The position numbers were made by a program, and so were the translations under genes. Positions 16,659 to 24,193 of a stretch of DNA of 64,000 nucleotides are shown piece after piece (the first letter of the stretch is position 1; every line of letters starts with the position of its first letter). Source of the DNA: CAKZNE01 sp002695025 (GTDB lineage: Bacteria; Bacteroidota; Bacteroidia; Flavobacteriales; Schleiferiaceae); contig CAJWML010000003.1 in NCBI GenBank assembly GCA_913043285.1, forward strand, positions 1-64,000, given 5' to 3'. The notes under the pieces were generated by a model. That model searched no databases, was not told the DNA's origin, and saw only the letters and a list, made by a program, of their open reading frames with translations.

Positions 16659-17717
16659 ATGAAAGCATTAAAAATTATCATTATTATCCTTTTGGTCCTC
16701 TTTGGTGCCTATTGCATCTGGATGGCCACCCTACCTTCCGAATACAAGGTAGAACGCTCAACGGTTATTAATGCGCCCCCCGCACAGGTATATGCCGTGG
16801 TGAGCGACTTTAAGACCTGGGAAGACTGGGATCCCTGGAACAGAAGGGACAGCACCATTGAACATGAATTTGGAGAAACCTCCCAGGGTGTGGGTGCCAT
16901 GTACTCCTGGACCAGTAAAAACAGCGGTGCCGGTACGCAGGAGATCATAGCTGCCGAAGAAAACAAATCCATGGAAACCAAACTGGTGTTTGAAGGTATG
17001 GGCGACTCGCACACGCACTGGACATTTGAAGAAGTGCCCGAAGGAAAGACCAAAGTTACCTGGGACCTTACCGGTGAAACCAGTTTCTTCGGCCGCTGGC
17101 AGTCTGCCATGATGGACCAGTTTGTTGGGAAAGACTATGAAGATGGCCTGGAGAACCTTAAGCAAAAGGTAGAATCCATGCCTGCCCTTGAAACGGAATA
17201 CGAAATTGTTATGACCGATGCCACTCCGGTAGAGTATTATTATGTGGAAGACAAAGTATCTTTTGGAGAGCTGAACTCTGAATTTTTTGCCACCCGCTAC
17301 CAGGAGTTAGGACAATACCTGGGTGAAGATGCCCAAAATATGAACGGTGCTCCTTTTGCCGTATACCATGAGTGGAACGAGGAAACCCAAATGGCTGACA
17401 TTGCCGTGGCTCTTCCCATTACTTCCGCCAAACCTGGCAATGACCGTGTTAAGAAAGGCGAGATAGCCGCAGGAAAAGTGCTTAAGGTGGTGTATATGGG
17501 ACCTTATGAAGGTACCGGAGAAGTACACTACGCCATTGACCAATACATGGAGAAAAATAATATACAAATGGCCGGCTCTCCCTGGGAAGTGTATGTTACC
17601 GACCCTGGCTCGGAGCCCGATTCCTCTAAATGGATAACCGAAGTGTACTACCCGGTAACAGTTGTAGAAATGGAAGCTTCCAATATGGAAGAATCAACAG
17701 GAGGTGGGAACGGTTAA
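16659..17717 (+). CDS. Membrane-anchored SRPBCC domain fused to a GyrI-like domain
   Basis: A 352-residue protein. Residues of about 3-22 are one hydrophobic segment; residues 30-165 match the START/SRPBCC (polyketide cyclase-like) fold (VERSTVINAPPAQVYAVVSDFKTWEDWDPW, later VTWDLTGE); residues 180-335 match the GyrI-like small-molecule-binding domain (GEIAAGKVLKVVYMGPYEGTG, WEVYVTDPG). Both folds bind small hydrophobic or drug-like ligands, and this fusion is common in Bacteroidota; the ligand is unknown. It is a single gene bounded by a TACTTTTG promoter element and a strong terminator. Confidence 0.8.
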   Translation: MKALKIIIIILLVLFGAYCIWMATLPSEYKVERSTVINAPPAQVYAVVSDFKTWEDWDPWNRRDSTIEHEFGETSQGVGAMYSWTSKNSGAGTQEIIAAEENKSMETKLVFEGMGDSHTHWTFEEVPEGKTKVTWDLTGETSFFGRWQSAMMDQFVGKDYEDGLENLKQKVESMPALETEYEIVMTDATPVEYYYVEDKVSFGELNSEFFATRYQELGQYLGEDAQNMNGAPFAVYHEWNEETQMADIAVALPITSAKPGNDRVKKGEIAAGKVLKVVYMGPYEGTGEVHYAIDQYMEKNNIQMAGSPWEVYVTDPGSEPDSSKWITEVYYPVTVVEMEASNMEESTGGGNG

Positions 17718-17742
17718 TTACATTTTCTGAAATAAATTTGAA

Positions 17743-17767
17743 CCCCGGCCCCTGGCCGGGGTTTTTT
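17743..17767 (+). terminator. Intrinsic terminator after the SRPBCC/GyrI gene
   Basis: An 8-bp GC stem (CCCCGGCC at 17743-17750, GGCCGGGG at 17754-17761) with a 3-nt loop is followed by six T at 17762-17767. This separates the gene from the TonB receptor 28 bp further on. Confidence 0.92.
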
Positions 17768-17795
17768 GTTCCATCGTATCAAACCATAGTTTACC

Positions 17796-20168
17796 GTGAG
17801 AGTACCGCTTACCTCTTTACTGCTTATTGTTCTTAGTATTTCACTGCAGGCCCAGAAGGGTATCATTAAGGGCAGGGTCTATGACCGCATCAACAATGAG
17901 CCGCTTCCTTTCGCCAACGTCATCATTGAAGGCACTACCACCGGCACCACAACAGATGCTAACGGGAATTATACCCTGCTTGCAGAACCCGGTCTCTACA
18001 ATGTAACCGCTTCCTTTATCGGGTACAATACTAAAACAGAATACGAGGTGCAGCTTAACTTATCCTCACCCCGTTACCTGGACTTTGCCCTGCAAGAAAA
18101 CAGTAAATCACTGGGCGAAGTGGAAGTATCTGCCCAACAGCAGTTTGAACGCAGGCCCGAAAGCCCGGTATCCGTAAACACTTTGGGAATTAACGAGATC
18201 CAGCGAAATCCCGGTGGCAACCAGGACATCTCCAAGGTGATACAGGCTCTCCCGGGCGTAGCCTCCACCCCCAGTTTCCGCAACGATATCATCATTCGCG
18301 GAGGCGGACCCAATGAGAATAAATTCTTCCTGGACGGCATTGAAATACCGGCCATCAACCACTTTGCCACCCAGGGCAGCAGCGGTGGGCCGGTGGGTAT
18401 GATCAACGTGAACTTTATCCGCGAAGTAAACCTCTACACCGGTGCCTTTCCGGTAGAAAAAGCGCAATCGCTAAGCTCCGTGATGGATATCCAGCTAAAG
18501 GACGGACGTAAAGACCGCACGGGTGGTATTTTCCAGGTGGGAGCCTCCGAAGTAGGGCTAACGCTGGAAGGACCCTTAAGTGAAAAAACCACCTACATCG
18601 CATCCGCGCGCAGGAGCTACCTGCAGTTCCTGTTTTCACTGCTGGACCTTTCGTTCTTGCCCACGTACAACGACTTCCAGGCCAAGGTCAAATACCGCAT
18701 AGATGACAAGAACCAGATCACTTTCCTCGGCCTGGGCGCCATCGATAACTTCAAGCTCAACCTGGACGCCAACGAAACCGAATTGCAACGCTACCAGCTT
18801 CGCCTTTTGCCGGTAAATGAACAGTGGAATTACTCCATCGGGGCCAAATACACGCATTTTGGGGAGAAGTCGTATACCAACTACATCCTCAGTCGTTTTA
18901 TGCTGAACAATACCGCGGAGAAGTTCCTGAATAACGATCCGGATGACGTTCAACTGCTGGATTACACTTCCCGGGAAATAGAGAATAAACTGCGCATTGA
19001 GCATATCCTGCGCGGTGAAGATTGGCGCTGGACGGCCGGGCTGGGTTTGGAGGAAGCCAAATACAATACCCGGACGCTGGACCGCAGGGTTCCGGATGGC
19101 TTTCCGGATCTCTCGTACCAAAGCGACCTCCGTTTTTTCAAGTATTCGCTCTTTGGCCAGGCTACACGAAGTTTCTGGAATGAAAAGCTCAGCCTTACCC
19201 TTGGCCTGCGGGCAGATGCCAATACCTTTAACGAAGAGATGACCAACCCGCTGAACCAGCTTTCTCCAAAAGTAGCCGTGAGTTACAACTTCACCTCAGA
19301 ATGGAGTTGGAACAGCAGCTATGGCATCTATTACCAGCTACCGCCCTATCCCACCCTGGGTTACCGCGATGCGGCCGGAAGCCTGGTGAATACGGATCTT
19401 TCCTATATCCGCGCCACGCACTACGTAACCGGCATCACGCATTACCTGCCTTTTAGTGCCAAGATCAGCCTGGAAGGCTTTTACAAGCTATATGCCCGTT
19501 ACCCTTTTATGCTCCGCGACTCCATCACCCTGGCCAACCTGGGTAGCGATTTTGGCGTGATCGGGATCGGAGAAGCTACCAGCACTTCGGCCGGACAGGC
19601 TTACGGACTGGAGTTGCTCTACCAGCAAAAACTCTATAAGGGCTGGTTCGGAACCCTGGCCTATACCTGGGTACGTAGCGAGTTTGAAGACAAGAACGGT
19701 GATCTTACCCCTTCTTCCTGGGACAATGGTCATATCATCACCCTTACCATGGGCAAAAAACTGAAGAAGAACTGGGAGATCGGCATACAGTACCAGTACC
19801 TGGGCGGAGCGCCTTATACTCCGCTGGACCTGCAAACTTCCAGCCTGGTAAATGTGTACGATGTGAACCAGCAAGGTTTACCGGATTACGATCGCCTGAA
19901 TACCCAGCGGCTGGCCAGCTTTAACCGCCTCAACTTACGGATCGACAAGAAGTGGTTCTTCACCCGCTGGAGCCTGGATGTATACCTGGACGTGCAAAAC
20001 GCGCTGGCTCAAAGCATACAAGGCAACCCCGTCCTCCTACTGGACCTTGATGCCAATGGCAATCCGGTGACCTATACTGATAACGGCCGGGAGTATTACC
20101 GCACCAAAACCGTTGAAGATGAAACGGGAACCCTTATTCCGAGTATCGGCCTGATTGTGGAGTTTTGA
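17796..20168 (+). CDS. TonB-dependent outer-membrane receptor with carboxypeptidase-like N-terminal domain
   Basis: A 790-residue outer-membrane receptor. The start is GTG at 17796, followed by a signal peptide (LTSLLLIVLSISLQAQ). Residues 22-110 form the carboxypeptidase regulatory-like domain (GRVYDRINNEPLPFANVIIEGT, TDANGNYTL); residues 130-235 form the plug (DISKVIQALPGVAS, IIIRGGGPNENKFFLDGIEIP), and the rest is a 22-strand barrel ending in an aromatic residue (LIVEF). There is no SusD partner alongside, so a metal-chelate, vitamin or peptide substrate is as likely as glycan. It is monocistronic; its 3' side borders the accessory island. Confidence 0.9.
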   Translation: MRVPLTSLLLIVLSISLQAQKGIIKGRVYDRINNEPLPFANVIIEGTTTGTTTDANGNYTLLAEPGLYNVTASFIGYNTKTEYEVQLNLSSPRYLDFALQENSKSLGEVEVSAQQQFERRPESPVSVNTLGINEIQRNPGGNQDISKVIQALPGVASTPSFRNDIIIRGGGPNENKFFLDGIEIPAINHFATQGSSGGPVGMINVNFIREVNLYTGAFPVEKAQSLSSVMDIQLKDGRKDRTGGIFQVGASEVGLTLEGPLSEKTTYIASARRSYLQFLFSLLDLSFLPTYNDFQAKVKYRIDDKNQITFLGLGAIDNFKLNLDANETELQRYQLRLLPVNEQWNYSIGAKYTHFGEKSYTNYILSRFMLNNTAEKFLNNDPDDVQLLDYTSREIENKLRIEHILRGEDWRWTAGLGLEEAKYNTRTLDRRVPDGFPDLSYQSDLRFFKYSLFGQATRSFWNEKLSLTLGLRADANTFNEEMTNPLNQLSPKVAVSYNFTSEWSWNSSYGIYYQLPPYPTLGYRDAAGSLVNTDLSYIRATHYVTGITHYLPFSAKISLEGFYKLYARYPFMLRDSITLANLGSDFGVIGIGEATSTSAGQAYGLELLYQQKLYKGWFGTLAYTWVRSEFEDKNGDLTPSSWDNGHIITLTMGKKLKKNWEIGIQYQYLGGAPYTPLDLQTSSLVNVYDVNQQGLPDYDRLNTQRLASFNRLNLRIDKKWFFTRWSLDVYLDVQNALAQSIQGNPVLLLDLDANGNPVTYTDNGREYYRTKTVEDETGTLIPSIGLIVEF

Positions 20169-20369
20169 GATAGGCAAGCCTTGTTCTATTTTTTGATTAC
20201 CTCCGTCTTGCGTTACACCTTATTAACCTGGCTCTGCTTTATTATATTTGACCAGAGCAGGAGTAATGGTATCCGGATGAAAGACTAAAACGTCCTTTAT
20301 TTTTAACCTGCCAGACAGCCCCATATTATTGACAGAAGAATATTTAAAAACAAAAAATTAATATAAGAA

Positions 20370-20414
20370 GACATAGTGTACTTCACTATACACAACCGCT
20401 GTGGGTAATGTAAA
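20370..20414 (+). repeat. Cassette repeat R1, right arm only
   Basis: The segment ending CACAACCGCTGTGGG followed by TAATGTAAA runs straight into the ATG at 20415. It matches the right arms of R2-R7 (AACCGTTG-type core plus AATTTAAA-type leader). No convincing left arm was found in the preceding 200 bp, so this marks the left end of the cassette array. Confidence 0.5.
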
Positions 20415-20876
20415 ATGAAAACCGAGACAAGAAACATATTGCTAGAATTTGACGAGCAAGGTCGATTTGAAACACCGTCAAAATTCGATTATGAAACGTT
20501 AGTGAATCGAGTTGCTAGAATTACACATGACCTTGAACAAGGCTTTGGACTGACTTTTAAAGTTGACAACCAAGTTCAAGATGCAAGTTTCTATTGCGAC
20601 ATTCGAATTCCACATGAATTTGTCCTGAAACCTAAACCTAATCTTGGTTACTCGGTTCGAATTAGCAACTTTGGTGGACTCGCGACAATTTACTTTGAAG
20701 AAGAGTACTCAGGCGAAACTATTTCGACTATCAAGGAAATTCTAGGACGACACGACTTCATTTATGTAAGCTATGACGAACTTGACCAAGAATATGACGG
20801 ACAATTCGAAGAATTCAAAAAAATTCTTGGTGGAGAAGTGCCTACTTGGCAAATACGGTATTTCGACTATTTATGA
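20415..20876 (+). CDS. Hypothetical cassette protein, 153 aa
   Basis: Not recognised. A 153-residue soluble, acidic protein with no signal peptide or membrane segment. It has several paired charged/aromatic stretches (YCDIRIPHEFVLKPKP, GYSVRISNFGG, IYFEEEYSGETISTIKEIL) that suggest an alpha/beta fold of immunity-protein or small accessory type, but I cannot name a family. Codon use is AT-richer than the flanking core genes. The ATG is 13 bases behind the R1 core, and R2 begins 22 bases after the stop, so it occupies a complete cassette by itself. Confidence 0.65.
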   Translation: MKTETRNILLEFDEQGRFETPSKFDYETLVNRVARITHDLEQGFGLTFKVDNQVQDASFYCDIRIPHEFVLKPKPNLGYSVRISNFGGLATIYFEEEYSGETISTIKEILGRHDFIYVSYDELDQEYDGQFEEFKKILGGEVPTWQIRYFDYL

Positions 20877-20898
20877 CAGAGGAAAAAGTAAAAAACAC

Positions 20899-21063
20899 TA
20901 CCCACAACAAAGCATATAGCTTATGGCGGGTGAACGGCTACCAGCTAGGCTTTGGCTCGGTAGCTAACTTTAGTTTGGTAGACAGGAAAGTGCTTCGACC
21001 GCGTGTCGCTGAAGCTTTAGCCTTGGCGCAAACCTTTACAAGCCATATGTAAACCGTTGGCAG
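20899..21063 (+). repeat. Cassette repeat R2 (about 165-bp imperfect palindrome)
   Basis: Left arm CCACAACAAAGCATATAGC pairs with right arm GCCATATGTAAACCGTTGG: both read inward as CCA..AAC......CATAT.GCTT when the right arm is reverse-complemented. An internal hairpin GCTACC/GGTAGC lies at about 20937-20966. Internal words GGTGA, ACGGCT and GCTAACTT recur in R5. The 21075 ATG follows after AATTTGAAAA. A 69-codon frame through this repeat is considered spurious. Confidence 0.7.
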
Positions 21064-21074
21064 TAATTTGAAAA

Positions 21075-21533
21075 ATGGAACCGAAGAGAATTTCATCAAA
21101 CCTGACAATTTACTTCGCTTGGATACTTCCCATTGCAATTATTGCTTTTTGGACTCTTGTAACAATAGTGATTTCGTTTTCCGACTTTTCAGTTGGACCA
21201 AAGATCTACTTGATTTTGGCGACTGCCGCCTGTTGGGCGGTTTACCTCTGGGTAAAACCATGGAAACTGAAGCGAGTAACAAGAACAGAAGAAGGATTGA
21301 TTTTTAAGGACTCCAAAAAAACCCGACTGATCAGATTCGACCAAATCAAGAATGTCAAGGTAGTTCTGCCCTTGAAGTTATCGCCAGTTGTTATCGATTT
21401 TAAAGAAAATAAGGAGACCCGAAAATTGAGCTTCATTTCAAGACTGACTTCTCCGACCTTCGGACTTCCGTTTGAGAAGAACTCCACGATCGAAGAATTA
21501 AACAAAATAAAAACTGGTGCTAACAAGGTGTAA
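21075..21533 (+). CDS. Small membrane protein with PH-like cytoplasmic domain
   Basis: A 152-residue protein with two adjacent transmembrane segments (about residues 11-34 and 44-60), followed by a basic KPWKLKR turn and a soluble C-terminal domain of about 90 residues. The soluble part (RTEEGLIFKDSKKTRLIRFDQIKNVKVV) has the strand order of bacterial PH-like domains. No specific family name is assigned. It is the second cassette; it starts 12 bases after the R2 core, and its last codons and stop lie inside the left arm of R3. AT-rich composition. Confidence 0.62.
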   Translation: MEPKRISSNLTIYFAWILPIAIIAFWTLVTIVISFSDFSVGPKIYLILATAACWAVYLWVKPWKLKRVTRTEEGLIFKDSKKTRLIRFDQIKNVKVVLPLKLSPVVIDFKENKETRKLSFISRLTSPTFGLPFEKNSTIEELNKIKTGANKV

Positions 21534-21647
21534 AAAATAGCACGGGTTGACGGCCAAACGAATGGTTTGTGCCAGTTGGCCAGCTTCGTTTACAGCCGAC
21601 AAAAACGTACCTTTAAACGCGCCATTATTTTGCACAAACCGTTGTAG
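21520..21647 (+). repeat. Cassette repeat R3 (about 128 bp), overlapping the preceding stop codon
   Basis: Left arm CTAACAAGGTGTAAAAAATAGC pairs imperfectly with right arm GCCATTATTTTGCACAAACCGTTG over roughly 20 positions. An inner imperfect stem is formed by GACGGCCAAACGAA (21549-21563) with TTCGTTTACAGCCGAC (21585-21600). The TAA stop of the preceding gene (21531-21533) is inside the left arm. The next start codon is 16 bases behind the core. Confidence 0.75.
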
Positions 21648-21663
21648 AAAATGTAAGTAACAT

Positions 21664-22934
21664 ATGGGAATATTTTCACGAAAAGAAAAATATCGAGCTA
21701 GACAAGTATTCATTCCTGGTGGTCAACCTACATTGACCTACAATCCAAGAAAGGAATTAAAACTTGAAGATTCCTTAGAAGAAGCCAAGGACTATCTCTG
21801 TAAGCTTGTCATGATGACGGGCTCTACTAAGTCTGGTAAAACAGTTTTGACTAACAAAGTATTTCCGAAATCTGAATCAATATGGTTTGATGGAGGTTCA
21901 TTTTCATCAGAGAATGATTTTTGGATAGAACTAGTTCAGCAACTTGATGCGTATATCGATGAATCAATTTCAGAGACTAAGGATAAAACGACACAAGGCG
22001 GTGTAAAAGGCGGTGCCGAAAAACAGTTGCTTTTATTTAAAGTGAAAGGGGAGGCTTCAGCATCCCATTCATCGAAAAAGGGTAAAGCTAAATCACAATC
22101 GCGAAAAGGTAATCCCAAAACAATCGCATTACAAGCACTTCGAGAAAGTAAAAAGCCGCTTATAATTGATGACTTCACTATTTACCAAGAGAACGGCAAG
22201 CACAACTTGTTAGGGCTGTTAAAGCTCTAATTTTTGATGGTTTACCAGTCATTTTTATTGCAATTCCGCATAGGAGATTAGATGCTGTGAAAGTCGAACG
22301 TGAAATGACAGGAAGAATTGAAACTATCTCAATTCCACCTTGGGAAAAAGGAGAACTTGTTGAAATACCAAGGACTGGGTTTCCTCTACTTAACATAGAA
22401 GTCAAAGATCAAATTACAGATAGACTTGCCGATGAGGCAATAGGTAGCCCACATCTGATGCAAGAATTCTGTCGTGCGATTTGCGACATGCACGAGATCA
22501 AGGAAACCTCAGATGATAAAATCGTCATTGACTCAATTGACGAAGAAACACTTTTTCAAAGTGTTGCTCAAAATACTGGGAAAGTCATATTCGATAAACT
22601 AAGTAAAGGTCCTCGACAAAGAGCAGATCGAGTCCAAAGAAAATTAGCAGACGGTGACACCACAGATATTTATGGTTTGGTTCTTCGTGCACTGGCTCAA
22701 CTTCGCCCAGGTTTGGATACCATCGAATATGAAACGTTAAGAAGCGCTATTCGTGATGTCAGTTCAGGAACTCAACCACAAGCTCATGAAGTAACGCGTG
22801 TCTTAGACAAGATGTCTCAAATAGCCGCTTCGGATGAATCATCAACCCCAGTTATTGATTGGGAAAAAGATGACCGGATCCTCCACATAACTGATCCTTT
22901 CTTTGCATTCTATTTGAGATGGGGTATTGAATAA
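21664..22934 (+). pseudogene. P-loop ATPase interrupted by a single-base deletion
   Basis: One ATPase gene is split into two frames. Frame 1 (21664-22230) encodes GSTKSGKT (Walker A, residues about 52-59), a Lys/Ser-rich linker and KKPLIIDDF (Walker B), then turns into unrelated residues and stops. Shifting frame after 22175 gives HYLPRERQAQLVRAVKALIFDGLPVIFIAIPHRR, the expected continuation, open to 22934 and ending ITDPFFAFYLRWGIE, a typical C-terminal motif of AAA/STAND-like ATPases. Loss of one T in GACTT(T)CAC explains it; the repaired protein would be about 423 residues. A sequencing error is possible. It may have been a regulatory or defence-type ATPase, but that is inference. Third cassette of the array. 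Confidence 0.82.
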
Positions 22935-22942
22935 AACACTTT

Positions 22943-23004
22943 CTACAACAAAACCTATACGCAATGCCCTTCGTGACACTGCGCATAGCCAAACCGCTGG
23001 TGGC
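22943..23004 (+). repeat. Cassette repeat R4 (62 bp, the shortest copy)
   Basis: Left arm CTACAACAAAACCTATACGCA and right arm TGCGCATAGCCAAACCGCTG are imperfect inverted repeats (about 15 of 18 positions pair, including CTATACGCA with TGCGCATAG). Only about 20 nt separate the arms. AATTTAAA follows directly and the next ATG is at 23013. It defines the minimal core of the family. Confidence 0.78.
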
Positions 23005-23012
23005 AATTTAAA

Positions 23013-23642
23013 ATGAAACAGAATCTACTTATCATAATTTGGACATTTCTCCCACTGTTCACAATAGGCCAAACATTAGAATTGAAAGGAACGGTCATCG
23101 ACTCGGCTTCTCAAGTAGGGTTCCCGAGAGCGAGTTTAGAGTTGATCAAAAACGACTCAACCTTAATAACAACAGAAACAGACTTCGAAGGACTTTTCAA
23201 AATTGAGAACCTCAGAAGAGGAGTTTACCGACTTAAAGTAAGAGCTATAAGTTATCACGACCTCGAAGTGATCGAATTAAATTTGACTAACGAGTCAAAT
23301 GAGCTCAAAATTGAACTGACAAACCCAATTGAACTTGAACCCGCAGAAATTAATTGGGGCGAGGGCCATATCTTAATAGAGGACAGTTTAGGCAACACGT
23401 TTTGTATTGATGGATCAAAAAACAAAGTTGATTCTGTTGGCTTAAGACAGGGTGCTTGGGTAAGATATTTTATGGACCATTCTCATACAATAAGTGGTTA
23501 CCGTATTGGTCAGAAATTATGGGAAGGCAAATATCAAAATGACTTGAAACAAGGAGAATGGAGATTCTATTTACCCAATGGCGACATTGAACGAGTTGAG
23601 TATTATAATGAGGGTAAGCTAATAAGACACAACAAAATGTAA
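23013..23642 (+). CDS. Secreted protein with carboxypeptidase-like domain and MORN-like C-terminus
   Basis: A 209-residue exported protein. Signal peptide at residues 1-19 (ends FTIGQ). Residues 22-110 match the carboxypeptidase regulatory-like fold (LKGTVIDSASQVGFPRASLELI, TETDFEGLFKIENL, YRLKVRAISYHDLE). Residues 140-209 contain MORN-like repeats of the YwqK type (QGAWVRYF, WEGKYQNDLKQGEWRFYLPNG). Such modules bind surfaces or partners rather than catalyse; the role is unknown. Fourth cassette: start 9 bases after R4, with the stop inside the left arm of R5. AT-rich composition. Confidence 0.72.
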   Translation: MKQNLLIIIWTFLPLFTIGQTLELKGTVIDSASQVGFPRASLELIKNDSTLITTETDFEGLFKIENLRRGVYRLKVRAISYHDLEVIELNLTNESNELKIELTNPIELEPAEINWGEGHILIEDSLGNTFCIDGSKNKVDSVGLRQGAWVRYFMDHSHTISGYRIGQKLWEGKYQNDLKQGEWRFYLPNGDIERVEYYNEGKLIRHNKM

Positions 23643-23749
23643 GGTATAGCTCAGGTGACGGCTTCGGCTTAGTTCGCGCTCTTTCGCTAACTTCATTCTC
23701 GGTCGACAATTACGTACCCACTACTGCTCATACACGAAACCGTTATCTG
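23627..23749 (+). repeat. Cassette repeat R5 (about 123 bp)
   Basis: Left arm ACACAACAAAATGTAAGG plus TATAGC pairs with right arm GCTCATACACGAAACCGTTA. The stop of the preceding gene (23640-23642) sits in the left arm. Internal segments GGTGACGGCT, GCTAACTT and GGTCGAC align with R2. The core is followed by TATTTAAATG, but the resulting frame stops after four codons because the next repeat begins at once. Confidence 0.72.
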
Positions 23750-23761
23750 TTATTTAAATGA

Positions 23762-23838
23762 CTACAACCTAATTATTGAGCTTCCCTTGCTAAGCGTAGC
23801 GTCCCGCTACGCTTACTTATCCGTTTACAGTGCAGCCT
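23762..23838 (+). repeat. Cassette repeat R6 with an 11-bp perfect hairpin
   Basis: A new left arm (CTACAACCTAATTATTGAGC) starts 12 bases after R5. The centre is a perfect hairpin, TAAGCGTAGCG (23791-23801) and CGCTACGCTTA (23805-23815), with a 3-nt loop. The right side (CTTATCCGTTTACAG) resembles other right arms but pairs less well with its left arm than in R3 or R4. Confidence 0.5.
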
Positions 23839-23863
23839 ACTCTGCCACTATCCTTATCAACCC

Positions 23864-24013
23864 ATGACCGATGAATTAAAATACAAAATCATTAAGCCCG
23901 GCCATTTACTGACTGAATTTGTGGAAAGCTTTTGGTGGTTACAAAACCCCACCGAAAAGAACAAGGAGATCGTTATCCTGCCAGATGGACGAATGGACTT
24001 GATAAACTTCTGA
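23864..24013 (+). pseudogene. N-terminal fragment of an AraC-type regulator (49 codons)
   Basis: The frame encodes MTDELKYKIIKPGHLLTEF followed by VESFWWLQN and VILPDGRMDLI, which closely resembles the ligand-domain N-terminus of Bacteroidota AraC-family regulators (pattern PxxxLxxFVESFW...LPDGxxDLI). It stops after INF, far short of the 250 or so residues of a complete protein, and no DNA-binding domain follows in any frame. It is probably a remnant of a truncated gene. It lies between R6 and R7. Confidence 0.55.
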
Positions 24014-24063
24014 GAATGTTTAATGAAGTAGAGCATGTAGAATAAAATGCACGGCCAATAATG

Positions 24064-24187
24064 TCTACAAAAACATAGGGCAAATAAAGAGTTCAGAAAG
24101 ACTCATTTATCAGGCAAACTTTGGTTTCATTGGATTGGTAATCGCTTCGAAAGCATTACTTTTCGTTCCCGATACCGTTAGCCGCAA
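24064..24187 (+). repeat. Cassette repeat R7 (about 124 bp, divergent)
   Basis: The right arm CCCGATACCGTTAGCCG, followed by AAAGATAAATG, matches the family and leads into the start at 24194. The proposed left arm CTACAAAAACATAGGGC pairs with it only moderately (CTA..AC..ATAGGG against CTAACGGTATCGGG). The right arm is the firmer part of the call. Confidence 0.45.
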
Positions 24188-24193
24188 AGATAA

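Noticed and set aside
20169..20369. Terminator after the TonB receptor
   Set aside because: AGGC-AA-GCCT with a T-run further on and a 6-bp stem GCTCTG/CAGAGC are present, but both are too weak to call.
20846..21052. A 68-codon frame running through repeat R2
   Set aside because: It starts inside the preceding gene and is coded mainly by the palindrome; similar frames would arise in every copy of the repeat. It is treated as repeat sequence.
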